Source: Clostridiales bacterium (lineage in GTDB: Bacteria > Bacillota > Clostridia > Oscillospirales > CAG-272). From it: a DNA stretch of 64,000 nucleotides. The stretch lies in assembly GCA_012800735.1 (NCBI GenBank), contig JAAZIU010000028.1, positions 67,245-131,244 of the forward strand, given 5' to 3'. Each line of letters starts with the position of its first letter. Positions within the stretch are counted from its first letter, which is position 1. The position numbers and the translations under genes are program-made. The notes beneath the pieces were generated by a model. It did not search any database. It had not been told where the DNA came from and worked only from the letters and a program-made list of their open reading frames with translations. Shown here piece after piece: positions 8,913-18,487 of this stretch.

Positions 8913-10147
8913 CTTCTCACCAGAAAAGCGTTGGGGAGGCGGCGGCCGTATTCGGGATTAAGTGAGCAGTTGCGGTTGATGACAACTCCGCCGTATGCCA
9001 TCACCGAGGAGGAGCCGCCGTCGCAGCAGGCGGCGTTGACGCAGCCGTATTTTGAGAGGATATCGGCGCAGTCGCCGACGGTAGCTCCTAAAGAGTGCAG
9101 CGGATCGCGGCCGTCGATGACGAGCATGACGACAACTCCGTCGTCCCGCTGGCCTATCGCGGTGCGCGGCTGGATTCCGAATCCCGACGAGCCGCTGACC
9201 TGGCTTTTGCCGTCGGCTATCAGTATCGGACCGAATTGAATGCCGTCCCGGATTGCGTAATTTGACCAGACCGCGATGTTGCCGACGACTAATTTGTCGC
9301 TGTCGGTGAACACCACCGAGCCGTAAAAGTTGACGTACTGACCCCAAATTGTCCCGCCGGAAGCTGCGGTGCCCATCGGCATCCGTCCGTCGCCCGAACC
9401 GTCAGGGTCGGGGAAGCCGGAGGCGTTAATACCGGCGACGGCGTTGTAGCTTTCCGCCATCTTGCGTATTCTCGTTCCCTGATCTGAATAGATTGTCCGG
9501 CCGACAAATATCCTTCCCGGGTCGTCTATCAGCATTACCTTGCCTTTATATCCGGAGCCGGACACTTCGGCTATGTAAAGCCCCTCGGCGATATCAACCG
9601 TCTCCACCGCGTTTCCGGCGTAGTCTTTTAAGCCCGGAGCAAGATAGGCAAGTCCTAAGATATCCTCTTCGGTGTTGTGATAGGCGTTGTCGGGCGGCGG
9701 ATAAAGAGGGGAAAATTCGTTCGGATTCGCGTTATTGTCGGTTATTTCTTTAGCTGAAAGCGGATCGGAGGGCTCGTCGATATACGGCGAGCTGTCGTTG
9801 TCTTCGGGTCCCGTCATGGTCGGCTCCGGCGCGGGAGGGAGTGTTTCGCCGTCGGGGTCCTTTGTTTCCAGCCACTCGGAGCCGCCTATTATGTCCTCGT
9901 TGCGCGCGACGGCGCCGTTCATCGCTTCGTCTATCACCGACTGCGGAAAAAGGCGGGTCGCCAGCCACTGATGGTCGCCGGTCGTCATCGCCGTCTCGAT
10001 CCAGATTCCCCGCCAGTAGGCGATAAGCGGCAGGCCGGTGAAGGCTATAAATAAGTATAGCCCCGCCGCAGCCATGACTGCTATGACGGGGGCGAGTATC
10101 CTCTTAAGTCGTCTGCGCTTTTTCGCGCGTGAAAGTCTGTATGCCAT
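8897..10147 (-). CDS. Membrane-anchored phosphodiester glycosidase (NAGPA domain)
   Basis: The 416-residue protein starts with a basic stretch (RAKKRRRLKR) and one membrane helix near residues 18-42, so the rest faces outside. An acidic, proline-rich linker (about residues 95-155) leads to the NAGPA domain with GINASGFPDPDGSG, IQPRTAIGQRDDG and the catalytic-loop signature CDGGSSS (375-381). The domain hydrolyses sugar phosphodiesters in mammals and is common in Bacillota surface proteins linked to exopolysaccharide or wall glycan. It is the last gene of the run that includes rnhA and the LRR lipoprotein. It differs from the protein at 2489 by its anchor: a membrane helix instead of SLH repeats. 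Confidence 0.85.
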   Translation of the reverse strand: MAYRLSRAKKRRRLKRILAPVIAVMAAAGLYLFIAFTGLPLIAYWRGIWIETAMTTGDHQWLATRLFPQSVIDEAMNGAVARNEDIIGGSEWLETKDPDGETLPPAPEPTMTGPEDNDSSPYIDEPSDPLSAKEITDNNANPNEFSPLYPPPDNAYHNTEEDILGLAYLAPGLKDYAGNAVETVDIAEGLYIAEVSGSGYKGKVMLIDDPGRIFVGRTIYSDQGTRIRKMAESYNAVAGINASGFPDPDGSGDGRMPMGTAASGGTIWGQYVNFYGSVVFTDSDKLVVGNIAVWSNYAIRDGIQFGPILIADGKSQVSGSSGFGIQPRTAIGQRDDGVVVMLVIDGRDPLHSLGATVGDCADILSKYGCVNAACCDGGSSSVMAYGGVVINRNCSLNPEYGRRLPNAFLVRSKSEG

Positions 10148-10191
10148 TAATTTAAGTTATAAAATATCTGCAGTTCTCGTCGTTATCGGTG

Positions 10192-10662
10192 TCAGTCTTT
10201 AAAGCTGTCAGCCATAGCCGTCGCGAGGGCGTCGCAGCGTTCGTTGTATTCGTGACCGGCGTGTCCTCTTACCCATACTGTTTCGACGTCGTGGGCGTCC
10301 AAAAGTTCCAACAGCCGCTCCCATAAATCGGGGTTCAGCGCCGGTTTTTTATCGCTTTTAATCCAGCCGCGCTTTTGCCACGACTTCGCCCAGCCCAAAT
10401 TCACCGCGTCGCAGAGGTACTTCGAGTCGGAGGTCAATACTACCTTGCAGCGGTATTTCAGCGCCGCCAGCCCTTTGATGGCGGCGGTCAGCTCCATGCG
10501 GTTGTTGGTAGTCAGCTTTTCGCCGCCGGAAAGTTCCTTTTCGATTTTCTTTCCGTCGGCTTCGGTGACGAGTATCGCCGCCCAGCCGCCCGGCCCGGGA
10601 TTTCCGCGGCAGGCGCCGTCGGTATAAATGTGAACTAAAGTCATTTGCCGAATAATACTCAT
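10192..10662 (-). CDS. rnhA: Ribonuclease HI
   Basis: The 156-residue protein has all catalytic signatures of RNase [16 protein letters not shown] with Asp15, NNRMEL with Glu57, TSDSKYL with Asp79, and [17 protein letters not shown] with His134 and Asp144. It cleaves the RNA strand of RNA-DNA hybrids during replication and R-loop removal, in the cytoplasm. Length is typical of the family. The start at 10662 overlaps the upstream hydrolase stop as ATGA, which supports it over an internal ATG at 10644; neither has a strong Shine-Dalgarno sequence, so coupling to the upstream gene is likely. Confidence 0.96.
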   Translation of the reverse strand: MSIIRQMTLVHIYTDGACRGNPGPGGWAAILVTEADGKKIEKELSGGEKLTTNNRMELTAAIKGLAALKYRCKVVLTSDSKYLCDAVNLGWAKSWQKRGWIKSDKKPALNPDLWERLLELLDAHDVETVWVRGHAGHEYNERCDALATAMADSFKD

Positions 10663-11519
10663 TCGAGGGTATCGAGCCAGCGGAATATCTCGCGCTGTAT
10701 CCGGCTTTTCGCCGGATTTTCAAGCCAGAGTCCGTGTATTAAGCGGAAATGCCGGTAAGCCGCGTCGTCTATCTCGATCATCGAGCCGAGACGGCGTCCG
10801 GTTATTCCGTTCAGCTTACGGACAAAGCGCATCGCGTTTGCGTAGGGCGCTAAATGGTCGTATTTGCCGTGGACAGAGAGGGTCGGCACATCCGTTTCCT
10901 CATCGATCAGTTCTATCGGCGAGAAAGCCAGAAAATCATCGGTATCTGCGCGTGATATGGCGGAGATTACCCCGCGGCGAACAGGACTCATCCGGCTGAA
11001 GAAATGTCCGGCGTCGAGTATTCCGCCGACTAAAAGCAGCCCTTTTACAACGGCGTCAAGGCTGAACTCTTCGCGTTTTTCGGAGTTGAGGGCGACATTT
11101 GCCGCGAGCAGCGCGCCGGCGGAGTTTCCGGCGCAGATTATTTCTTTCCCCAGTCCCGTTTCCCGCATGAAGCCGAGCGCGGCTTCGGTCGCAAGAAACA
11201 CGTCTTCGATCTGCGCGGGGAAGGGATGAAGCGGCATATGGCGGCAGCCGCAGGAGATGAATACCCAGCCGAGGCGGTTGAACCTTTTGGCGGCGGCGCG
11301 GTCATCGTTCCCGGAGCAAAGGAAGCCTCCGCCGTTCCAGTAAAGTACCACCGGCTTGAATCTTCTCTTTTTGGGGAAATGTATCGTTATCTTTTGGTTT
11401 CTGTTCGGGCCGTAGCAGACGACGGCTACCCGCGGCTGCGCCTTTTTGCGGCTCAGGTTCTGAACAAAGCGGGCGGTCTTGGCCGCGGCAAGCGATGCTA
11501 ATTCGTAAACAAGAGACAT
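10659..11519 (-). CDS. Alpha/beta hydrolase fold esterase
   Basis: The 286-residue product has the oxyanion-loop variant WNGGGF at residues 61-66, where HGGG is usual in the hormone-sensitive lipase group, and the nucleophile elbow GNSAG with Ser133. Asp221 in [10 protein letters not shown] and His257 in YRHF complete a plausible triad. There is no signal peptide, so it acts in the cytoplasm, likely on a small carboxylic ester. The substrate is unknown. It lies 31 bases after the LRR lipoprotein gene and overlaps rnhA, placing it inside the 8897-15650 run of minus-strand genes. Confidence 0.85.
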   Translation of the reverse strand: MSLVYELASLAAAKTARFVQNLSRKKAQPRVAVVCYGPNRNQKITIHFPKKRRFKPVVLYWNGGGFLCSGNDDRAAAKRFNRLGWVFISCGCRHMPLHPFPAQIEDVFLATEAALGFMRETGLGKEIICAGNSAGALLAANVALNSEKREEFSLDAVVKGLLLVGGILDAGHFFSRMSPVRRGVISAISRADTDDFLAFSPIELIDEETDVPTLSVHGKYDHLAPYANAMRFVRKLNGITGRRLGSMIEIDDAAYRHFRLIHGLWLENPAKSRIQREIFRWLDTLE

Positions 11520-11550
11520 GAAGGCTCTCCTCTATGGATATTTTTTGATG

Positions 11551-12771
11551 TTATGTGTATTGAATGGCTATATTTTCGTCCCAGAGATGATAATTCAGCA
11601 GCGAAACGTCGCGGCTCATTACGAGCTTTGTAACGTTTTCCGATGAAAAGACGTACTCGGGGATGTATTTTACCGAAAAATCTATGATAACTTCGCCGCC
11701 GGCTCCTGAGTATCTGAGCAGCAGCGCGCCTATCGTAAGAAATTCCCGGTCGGTTTCGTTATACCACGGGGTTTCGGCGAAAGGGATTTCGCCTTCCCGC
11801 GTTTTTATCGTGAATATGTCGGCGTTGACCCGGACATACGCGAGAGAGGCGCAGCCGTCCGCCACCCCGGCGCCTATGACCCGGCAGGAGGCGCCTATTA
11901 CAAGGCTTTTAAGCGCGGCGCAGCCGGAAAACGCCTCGTCGCCGACAAACTCGACCGAATCTCCGAGGATAATTCCGGTAAGGGCGGCGCAGCCGGCAAA
12001 GGCGCGGTTCGAAACGTATCTGAGTTCGGCGTCGGGATATATTTCGATGAGGCGGGCGGCGCCTTCAAATGCGCTTTCGTCTATCGTAATGGTAAACGCC
12101 GGAATCTCGAAGACATCGGCGATACTCTGCCGCGGGTACATGATAAGCGTTTCGCCGGAATAATCATACAGCGCGCCGGCGCGGGCGGAGTACTGCCGGT
12201 TGCCCTTTTCGACTCTGAATGCGTCGAATTCGAGGGTGGAGCAGCGGTAGCGGTCGAAGGTTTCCCCTTTTTTTATCACGGCGTAGACGGGAAGACCGGT
12301 AATATCGGGTTCGGCGGGTTCTGCCGTTGTCTCCGTCTCTTTCTTTTTTCCGGATTTATCTTTTCCGGATTTTGCCTTTTCGGTTTCCGCGGCGGTCGTT
12401 TCCGGCGGTTCCGGCAGTTCGACATAGAGGATGCCGCTGTCGCCGACGGGGATAAATCTGCCGCCGGAGAGATCGACGGGGGTGTCGAAATCGGCTTTCG
12501 GGTTTTTGTAACCTTCTTTTGCCGTCGGTTTTTCAGGGTCTGCTTCCGTTTCGGCGGTCACGACGGCGTCATTGATTTTGTGTTCGGAAAAAAGGTCGAG
12601 GTCATAGCCCTCCATCGCGGCGCCGGGGGTGGTTACCAAGGGCGCCTGGGTGACTATCTGCAGCTCCCCTTCGGTTTCGGCCGCCTCTCCGCCGCATCCG
12701 GCGGCAAGGGGGAAGATAAGGGAAAGGGCGATAAGATAAAGGGGGATACGGGCGTATTTGTGTTTTTTCAT
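11551..12771 (-). CDS. Lipoprotein with BspA-type leucine-rich repeats
   Basis: The 406-residue product has a lipoprotein signal ending in LAAGC (Cys26), so it is anchored to the outer face of the membrane. A low-complexity linker rich in Glu, Thr and Lys (about residues 115-150) precedes the C-terminal domain. Residues about 225-330 hold BspA-type LRR_5 repeats: AFAGCAALTGIILGDSVEFV is followed by AFSGCAALKSLVIG at the usual 23-residue spacing. Such repeats in gut Clostridia and Bacteroidetes serve in binding proteins or glycans. It lies 16 bases after the glycyl radical enzyme gene. No enzymatic motif is seen. Confidence 0.85.
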   Translation of the reverse strand: MKKHKYARIPLYLIALSLIFPLAAGCGGEAAETEGELQIVTQAPLVTTPGAAMEGYDLDLFSEHKINDAVVTAETEADPEKPTAKEGYKNPKADFDTPVDLSGGRFIPVGDSGILYVELPEPPETTAAETEKAKSGKDKSGKKKETETTAEPAEPDITGLPVYAVIKKGETFDRYRCSTLEFDAFRVEKGNRQYSARAGALYDYSGETLIMYPRQSIADVFEIPAFTITIDESAFEGAARLIEIYPDAELRYVSNRAFAGCAALTGIILGDSVEFVGDEAFSGCAALKSLVIGASCRVIGAGVADGCASLAYVRVNADIFTIKTREGEIPFAETPWYNETDREFLTIGALLLRYSGAGGEVIIDFSVKYIPEYVFSSENVTKLVMSRDVSLLNYHLWDENIAIQYT

Positions 12772-12787
12772 AAATTCTACTTTGGTT

Positions 12788-14797
12788 TTACGGCGTCATT
12801 TCGGCGCGCTCAAGGATTTGATCCTGGTAGCAGCGGTCAAGCTCAACGAAGTAACCGCTCCAGCCCCAGACGCGGACGACTAAATTTTTGTGATTTTCCG
12901 GATTTCGGCGGGCGTCGAGCAGCCGGTTTCGATCGATAACGTTCAGCTGCAGCTGATGGCCGCCTAAAAGGACAAAGCTGCGGACGAGCTGCGCTATTTT
13001 GGTAATACCGTCTTCGCCTCTGACCGAGCCGGAGTCGAACTCGAGCGTCAGCGGGCCGCCGTTTATCGCCCTTGTCAGGTCGGGCGAGGTGAAGCTTCTT
13101 ATCACCGAAAGCGGGCTTTCCGGTTTTAATCCTATCGACGGGCTGTAATTCGCCGGCAAAAAGCCTCCCGACAATCTGCCGTCGGGGGAGGCGCCTGTCT
13201 TGCCATGCGTGACGTAATACATCGCCGAGCCGGTTCCGGCGCGCCAAATTCCGCCGCGGTCGTTTTTGATGCCATTTAGCGCGTCGGAAAAGGCGTAAAG
13301 CAGCCGTCGCGCCGCTTCGTCCGACTCAGGCTCTCCGTTGCCGAATTTGCGCTTGTCGGTTTTAATCTGATGCCGGATGTCTTCATATCCGGAAAAGTCA
13401 TGGTCGAGCGCGTCGTTGAGCTGTTCCGGCGTCAGCGTTTTTTCTTCGAATACCGTCTTTTTCACGGCTATAAGCGAATCGGCCGCCGGAGCGAGTCCGG
13501 TGCCGTGGATGCCGTAGTTGTTGTATTTCGCGCCGTCGGCGATGTCGTTTGTCTTCTTTTCGCGAAACATCAGCGACATAAACGGCGCCGGACGCATCCT
13601 TATATTGTCGTGGCGGCGGGTAATCGCCTTCGCTTCCTCCGCGACCCGCTTTTCTGCCGCGGCGATGAATTCCTCGTAGCTGCCGCAGTTTTGAAGGTCG
13701 TATTTTACCGCGTCGTTCACGCAGGCGACGAAACTCAGCGCGTCGATATTCGGGATATCCGCGCCGACATAGGGGACGATAAACTCCCAGCAGGCGGCGA
13801 CGCAGTAGTCGCATGCGTCTTCTTTTGAATAGCCGAGTTTTACAAGCCCCGGCGCGATGACGTCGTCGTTTTCATACTGCGGGAAGCCGAGACCGGCGGC
13901 GGTGAGCTTTGTCGCGAAGACATAGCGTTCAATCGGCGTTTTTGCGCCGACGCGCAGATTTATCTTCGGGTCGATCACCTTTAAATCAAGGGAGGCTTCT
14001 ATTACAAGCTCGGAGAGAACGTTGTACATGTCTTCGCCGTCGGGAGAGTAGCCGCCTAAAACGATAGATTGGCCGTTGTCCCCCTGCTGCATTCCGGGGT
14101 AGAGATCGGAGTCTTTGTTGCAGCCGAGGAAAAACTCCTCCAAAAGCTCAAGCGCGCCGGCGCGGGAAAGCCCCTTTTCAAGGTCGGATTTAAGGTAAGG
14201 GTACATATATTGGTCGAACCGCCCTAAAATCACGTGGTAGCTGCCTTCGACCCAGATTACATAGTGCAGCAGCCGCAAAAAGAGCAGCGCTTCGTAAAAG
14301 CTCCGCGGCGGCTTTGCGGGGATTCGGTTCAGCGCGTCGGCGATGTCCGTCCGTCCGAGTTCTTCGGCTTTGCGGCGGTATTTTTCTGCGAAATCCATCA
14401 CGGCGTCGAGGGCAATTACCGTCGGCTCGTCGGCGGAATATCGCTCTCTTACCGCCGAAAGCCCCTCGCTCATCAGCGCCGCATAATCGGGCGCGATGTT
14501 GAAGGCGAAGCCGAGTTCATGCTTTGAGCGTCCGCGGAAAAATTCCTCCTGCTCCGTCTCGCTCAAAATATCGGGGAGATTCGGAACCGTCCGCAGAAAG
14601 ACTATTTTTTCGCCGTCTAAGATTACCGGCGTTTCCGCTTCAAGGGCGCAGCGAAGGCGCTGCGATGAGCGCAGCCGGAGGTCGGGGGAATAGCGGTAAA
14701 CGGAAGGGTCAAAGCCCCGGAGAAAATCGGCTTTGCGGCGCTCCTTCTGCCTTCGCGGGACGATATAATCGCGGAGGGTTTTTATTCTTTCGGTCAT
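12788..14797 (-). CDS. Glycyl radical enzyme (PFL/dehydratase superfamily)
   Basis: The 669-residue protein has the C-terminal glycyl radical box RVWGWSGYF with Gly645 as the expected radical site, and the thiyl-radical loop ACWEFIVP with Cys336. The C-x-E spacing of that loop (Cys336, Glu338) resembles dehydratases and decarboxylases of the family more than pyruvate formate-lyase, which has adjacent cysteines. The usual GCVE sequence is altered to ACWE. It is somewhat shorter than classical members. It needs a radical-SAM activase, and none is found nearby. Its start lies one base after the upstream methyltransferase stop, with the sequence GGACGG as ribosome site inside that gene's end. A second enzyme of this class is at 50493-52646. 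The substrate is unknown. Confidence 0.85.
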   Translation of the reverse strand: MTERIKTLRDYIVPRRQKERRKADFLRGFDPSVYRYSPDLRLRSSQRLRCALEAETPVILDGEKIVFLRTVPNLPDILSETEQEEFFRGRSKHELGFAFNIAPDYAALMSEGLSAVRERYSADEPTVIALDAVMDFAEKYRRKAEELGRTDIADALNRIPAKPPRSFYEALLFLRLLHYVIWVEGSYHVILGRFDQYMYPYLKSDLEKGLSRAGALELLEEFFLGCNKDSDLYPGMQQGDNGQSIVLGGYSPDGEDMYNVLSELVIEASLDLKVIDPKINLRVGAKTPIERYVFATKLTAAGLGFPQYENDDVIAPGLVKLGYSKEDACDYCVAACWEFIVPYVGADIPNIDALSFVACVNDAVKYDLQNCGSYEEFIAAAEKRVAEEAKAITRRHDNIRMRPAPFMSLMFREKKTNDIADGAKYNNYGIHGTGLAPAADSLIAVKKTVFEEKTLTPEQLNDALDHDFSGYEDIRHQIKTDKRKFGNGEPESDEAARRLLYAFSDALNGIKNDRGGIWRAGTGSAMYYVTHGKTGASPDGRLSGGFLPANYSPSIGLKPESPLSVIRSFTSPDLTRAINGGPLTLEFDSGSVRGEDGITKIAQLVRSFVLLGGHQLQLNVIDRNRLLDARRNPENHKNLVVRVWGWSGYFVELDRCYQDQILERAEMTP

Positions 14798-14798
14798 G

Positions 14799-15650
14799 TC
14801 AGCCGTCCTTGCGTATCACGCAGACGCCCATCCGGACGAACATTTCTTTGAGTCCGGGCAGTTTTGCAAGCGGGGTAAGTATTTTTCTCAGCGGGATTTC
14901 CTTGTACAGCTCGGGGGCAAGTCCCGTCTCTTTCAGTATCCGCCTGAATTTCTTCAGCGTCATTTTGTTGATGTAGCTTATGTGTTCCCGCCCCTTTTCG
15001 TCGTATGAAAAGCGCAGCGACAGCCGCCCCTCTTCGTCGGGAAGACCCTTTACAAGGTCGCGGTAGGCGGCGATGAGCGCCTTCTCCGAAAAGAATACCT
15101 GGCACCAGGGCATATTGATAGCGTCGGTCAGATGCGCTCCGTAGGGATGGTAATAGGGCGGGAAGTTGATAAATATCCTTCCGCCGGGTTTTATCAGGCG
15201 GTAAGCCTCGACAAGCGCAGCCGCCGGGTCGGAGACGTGTTCCATGAAGTCGTTCATTATCACCGTGTCAAAGGAATCGTTCGGGAACGGCAGGTCGAAA
15301 GCCGAGGCGCAGACGAAAGAGAAGCGGTCCTGATATCCTAATTTGCGCGCGAATTCGACTGCTTCCCGCTCGTATCTCTGCACTATATCTACGCCGACGA
15401 CGCGGTCGGCGCCCTGTTTTATATAATACATGCTCTTTCCGGCGGCGCCGCAGCCCATATCGAGGACGGTCTTGTTCTCGAACATCGTGTAAGCCTTGAA
15501 TTTCGGCGCGTAGCAGGCGACGGTGTCGCCGCCTTTTTCGAACTGCCATTCGGCGTAGCTCATCTCCCCCTCGCCCGCCAGGTTAAAGGGATGGCGGACG
15601 GGAGGAAAGATTTTGTTTCCGAATTTGATGAGCGATACGGATATCGACAT
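14799..15650 (-). CDS. Class I SAM-dependent methyltransferase
   Basis: The 283-residue protein contains motif I TVLDMGCGAAGKS (61-73), motif II VVGVDI near residue 84, and the post-motifs FDLPFPNDSFDTVIMNDFME and LIKPGGRIFINFPP, giving a complete Rossmann methyltransferase core. The C-terminal third has no recognisable specificity domain. It is tightly coupled to the downstream glycyl radical enzyme (one-base gap), so the two may act in one pathway; that is inference. The methyl acceptor, whether small molecule or lipid, cannot be predicted. Confidence 0.85.
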   Translation of the reverse strand: MSISVSLIKFGNKIFPPVRHPFNLAGEGEMSYAEWQFEKGGDTVACYAPKFKAYTMFENKTVLDMGCGAAGKSMYYIKQGADRVVGVDIVQRYEREAVEFARKLGYQDRFSFVCASAFDLPFPNDSFDTVIMNDFMEHVSDPAAALVEAYRLIKPGGRIFINFPPYYHPYGAHLTDAINMPWCQVFFSEKALIAAYRDLVKGLPDEEGRLSLRFSYDEKGREHISYINKMTLKKFRRILKETGLAPELYKEIPLRKILTPLAKLPGLKEMFVRMGVCVIRKDG

Positions 15651-15700
15651 TATTTGTTATTCTCCGTTAAATTAATGTGTCGGCGAATTGGTGCGCCGGC

Positions 15701-18457
15701 TTAATCCTCAAGCCACTCGAATTCAACTCCGTCGTCGCCGTATATAAATTCGGTGACGTTGCAGCTGTAACTTCCTATTGTTAATCGGAACACCTTTTGG
15801 GTTTCACCGACGGTTACTCTGACAACGAAAGGCGTATCGCCGTCCGTCCGGTCGGTGTAGTTGACTACGCTTACCTTGTATACTCCCGGCATAGGTTCAG
15901 GGAAGTAGATGTTCTCGACGGCGCTGGGACCGCATTCATCCTCGCGGACGTTCATATCGACGTCGAGGGTGCCTCCTCCGGCGGACTTGTTGCCGTAATA
16001 AATATGACTGCCGTCGGGGGTGGTGACATGGAGGTCGAGGTCGTCTTTGGTTTGCCAGCCGAGCGAAACGGTTATCTTACCCGACTGAGCGCCCATAATC
16101 TCGAGCAGTTCATCCATTTCCTGGGTAAGTTCGGCGCCTTCCGATTCGGGGCCGTAGAGATATTCTTTGTCTTGGTCAAAGGTTAGTTCGCAAACCGTCA
16201 CGCTGAAGCTTAAATCGGGCGCGCCCTGCGCAAGGGAACCGGGGTTGCAGAGTCCGCTTACCCTGTATCTGCCCTTTCTTCCCGCTCTGCGCAAAGAAGC
16301 GATCCTTTCGGTTACTTTGCCGTCGGAGCAGGTTATCGTGACGCGGAAGCCTTCTACAACGCCGGCTTTTGCCGCCTCGCTTTTTTCCGGCAGGGTGAAG
16401 GTCAGCCGGTTGTTTGAAACTTCACATTCTATCTTCGGTTCGGCTATGACATTATACACCGTGTAACCGGATTTGCCGGCTCTGCTGAAGAATCCGGTGT
16501 CCTGCTCGATGCCGCCGTCGATTTCGAGAATGTATTCAAGCGAATGATCCGACTTATGTCTTTCTTTGTAATAATATCCGTAAAGACACTCCTCATAGTC
16601 GAGGTCAATGCACGGCTCGAGCCGCACATCCGGGAGTTTTTCCGCAAAATCGGAGTCGATTTTGACAAGAGGGCGGTAATTCCTTTCCGGTCTGACCGCC
16701 ATAGGTTGAAAAAGTCTGCGGAGTCTGACGCAGTAATCTTGGTTTGTTATCTCGGCGCGATAGTTTGTATCGACGTGGTATCCGTAGTGGCTAAACAATC
16801 CTTCGACTATCTTTTCTCGGTTCTGCCCGACGAACCGGTAATATAAATCGGTCAGCTCCTCGGAGCTTAAGCCGTATGCCATTTTCAAAACGTCGCTTAT
16901 CTTTCGGGAGAAAGTTCCGGCGTTCTCATAAGCAGTAAAAAGAGGCCCTATATTCCTTCCCCCGCCCCTGCTGTCATGAACGAATTTGAAGAAATGCGCC
17001 AGAGGGTAACCGGTATCGGAATCATCGCTGTTTCTGACTGCGGAAGATATCCATCGGGTTCCCTTTGCTTTGAATTCATCGAGAGGGATTGCGTAAAACT
17101 CAAACCGGTCGGCATCGCTGAGGTCGGTCGGTCCCGAAATTATCCCTCTTTCCATAAGCCACGGGTGCGCTAACATTTCCACCATCATTGCGGTGCCTTC
17201 ATCGAAGCGCATATTTCCGGTTGTCTGATATGTATACTCCCGCTGCACCACATGGGTAAATTCATGGATAAAGGTCGACTGGAACTGATCGCGCTTGCCG
17301 TCTCTCAGAGGGGTCATGTTGAGAGACATAAACGCTCTGCCGCCTATGAATTTGGTGAATGTCACGCCTGCCGCATGTTCAGTCAATGTGGGCGGAAGGT
17401 ATACGTCGACTATGTATGTCGGAAGTTTGGTTTTTGCCTCGTCCCGCATATATTCATAAGCGGTCAGGCAACAGTCGACAACGGTTTTAATGGTATCCAT
17501 ATCCGACATTTCCTTTTTTTCGATGTCTTTTATCTCTCTTTCGAGCGCTTTGAATTTGTCGGTGGAGGAGGCTTCTTGATATTTTACCTTAAATTTCGCC
17601 AACTCTTTCTGCTCCATCGTTGCCTGACTGTATTCCCGAACGTCGGTGTTGCGTATGAGCCAGTCTTCTACTTTATCGCGTAAATTATCTACTTGGACAG
17701 TCTCGACCATTTGATTGAGTTTTTCCCGACGGGCTTTCAGCTCTCCGCTCGGTTTGAAATCAAGCCGGAAGACCTTTTTTTTGTATATTCTGTGTTCGAT
17801 AGGCGCAGCGACATATAACTTATCGCCGCTGAGTATCGCCTTGCCCTGAAAGAGCTGTATCGTATCGCCGACCAACGCGCCGATGCCGAGGCCGACGGCG
17901 ACGGCAATCGTTATTCCGACAATGCTGTTCTGGCGGGAATCGCAGCTTATGAAAGAACCGTCGAGAGAGCTTGCGTAAATATAGCTGTTGCCGTCGTCAT
18001 CTATCCTGACAATCTGAATGTCTTCATAATATTCCGCCGGGATGCCGAGTGTATCAAGATCAATCTCAATCTTAAAGCTGCCGGGGGTGTATTCGTCGTC
18101 GGCAAGGCCGGCGTCAAGTTCCCAGGCGCCTAACAGAAATCCCTCATCATATTCGAGGGCGTTCTGCGCCTCTTCAAGCTGCTCCTCGGAAAGCGCTTCC
18201 ATTTTAAACTCGCGGTCGCGGTCAAGGGCGCCTTCTTCGGCGGATATCCTTACCCCTTCGACGGGGGTTATGTCAAACGCGCGGCTGTTTCCGCGTATCT
18301 CCGGATTTTCCGGAACGACAGTCGCCGACTTCGGAATACCCGGCGCGCGGAATTGAAACGCGCCCAAAAGAAATCCGGGACGGATAAATCCGGCGCATAA
18401 TATTCCAAGTACCAGCGTCAATGACAGCATTACGAAAAAAAGACGTTTGCTTTTCAT
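15701..18457 (-). CDS. Secreted HExxH (peptidase_MA-like) protein with C-terminal YfaP domain
   Basis: This 918-residue protein starts with a signal or anchor segment (LFFVMLSLTLVLGILCAGF). A hydrophobic Gly-rich patch lies near 178-198 and a charged, likely coiled-coil stretch at 240-320. HEFTH at 398-402 is followed by FDEGTA with Glu420, the HExxH-x(17)-E pattern of gluzincin metallopeptidases of the MA group. The C-terminal ~115 residues (SLGWQTKDDLDLHVTTPDGS, IYYGNKSAGGGTLDVDMNV, ENIYFPEPMPGVYKVSVVNY) match the YfaP/DUF2135 beta-sandwich. It probably acts on a protein or wall target outside the cell. It lies 30 bases after the zinc-ribbon membrane gene and so is probably co-transcribed with it, downstream of the PASTA kinase cluster. 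Confidence 0.72.
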   Translation of the reverse strand: MKSKRLFFVMLSLTLVLGILCAGFIRPGFLLGAFQFRAPGIPKSATVVPENPEIRGNSRAFDITPVEGVRISAEEGALDRDREFKMEALSEEQLEEAQNALEYDEGFLLGAWELDAGLADDEYTPGSFKIEIDLDTLGIPAEYYEDIQIVRIDDDGNSYIYASSLDGSFISCDSRQNSIVGITIAVAVGLGIGALVGDTIQLFQGKAILSGDKLYVAAPIEHRIYKKKVFRLDFKPSGELKARREKLNQMVETVQVDNLRDKVEDWLIRNTDVREYSQATMEQKELAKFKVKYQEASSTDKFKALEREIKDIEKKEMSDMDTIKTVVDCCLTAYEYMRDEAKTKLPTYIVDVYLPPTLTEHAAGVTFTKFIGGRAFMSLNMTPLRDGKRDQFQSTFIHEFTHVVQREYTYQTTGNMRFDEGTAMMVEMLAHPWLMERGIISGPTDLSDADRFEFYAIPLDEFKAKGTRWISSAVRNSDDSDTGYPLAHFFKFVHDSRGGGRNIGPLFTAYENAGTFSRKISDVLKMAYGLSSEELTDLYYRFVGQNREKIVEGLFSHYGYHVDTNYRAEITNQDYCVRLRRLFQPMAVRPERNYRPLVKIDSDFAEKLPDVRLEPCIDLDYEECLYGYYYKERHKSDHSLEYILEIDGGIEQDTGFFSRAGKSGYTVYNVIAEPKIECEVSNNRLTFTLPEKSEAAKAGVVEGFRVTITCSDGKVTERIASLRRAGRKGRYRVSGLCNPGSLAQGAPDLSFSVTVCELTFDQDKEYLYGPESEGAELTQEMDELLEIMGAQSGKITVSLGWQTKDDLDLHVTTPDGSHIYYGNKSAGGGTLDVDMNVREDECGPSAVENIYFPEPMPGVYKVSVVNYTDRTDGDTPFVVRVTVGETQKVFRLTIGSYSCNVTEFIYGDDGVEFEWLED

Positions 18458-18487
18458 GGTTCTATCCTCTTCTGAAAGTTAAAAGCA

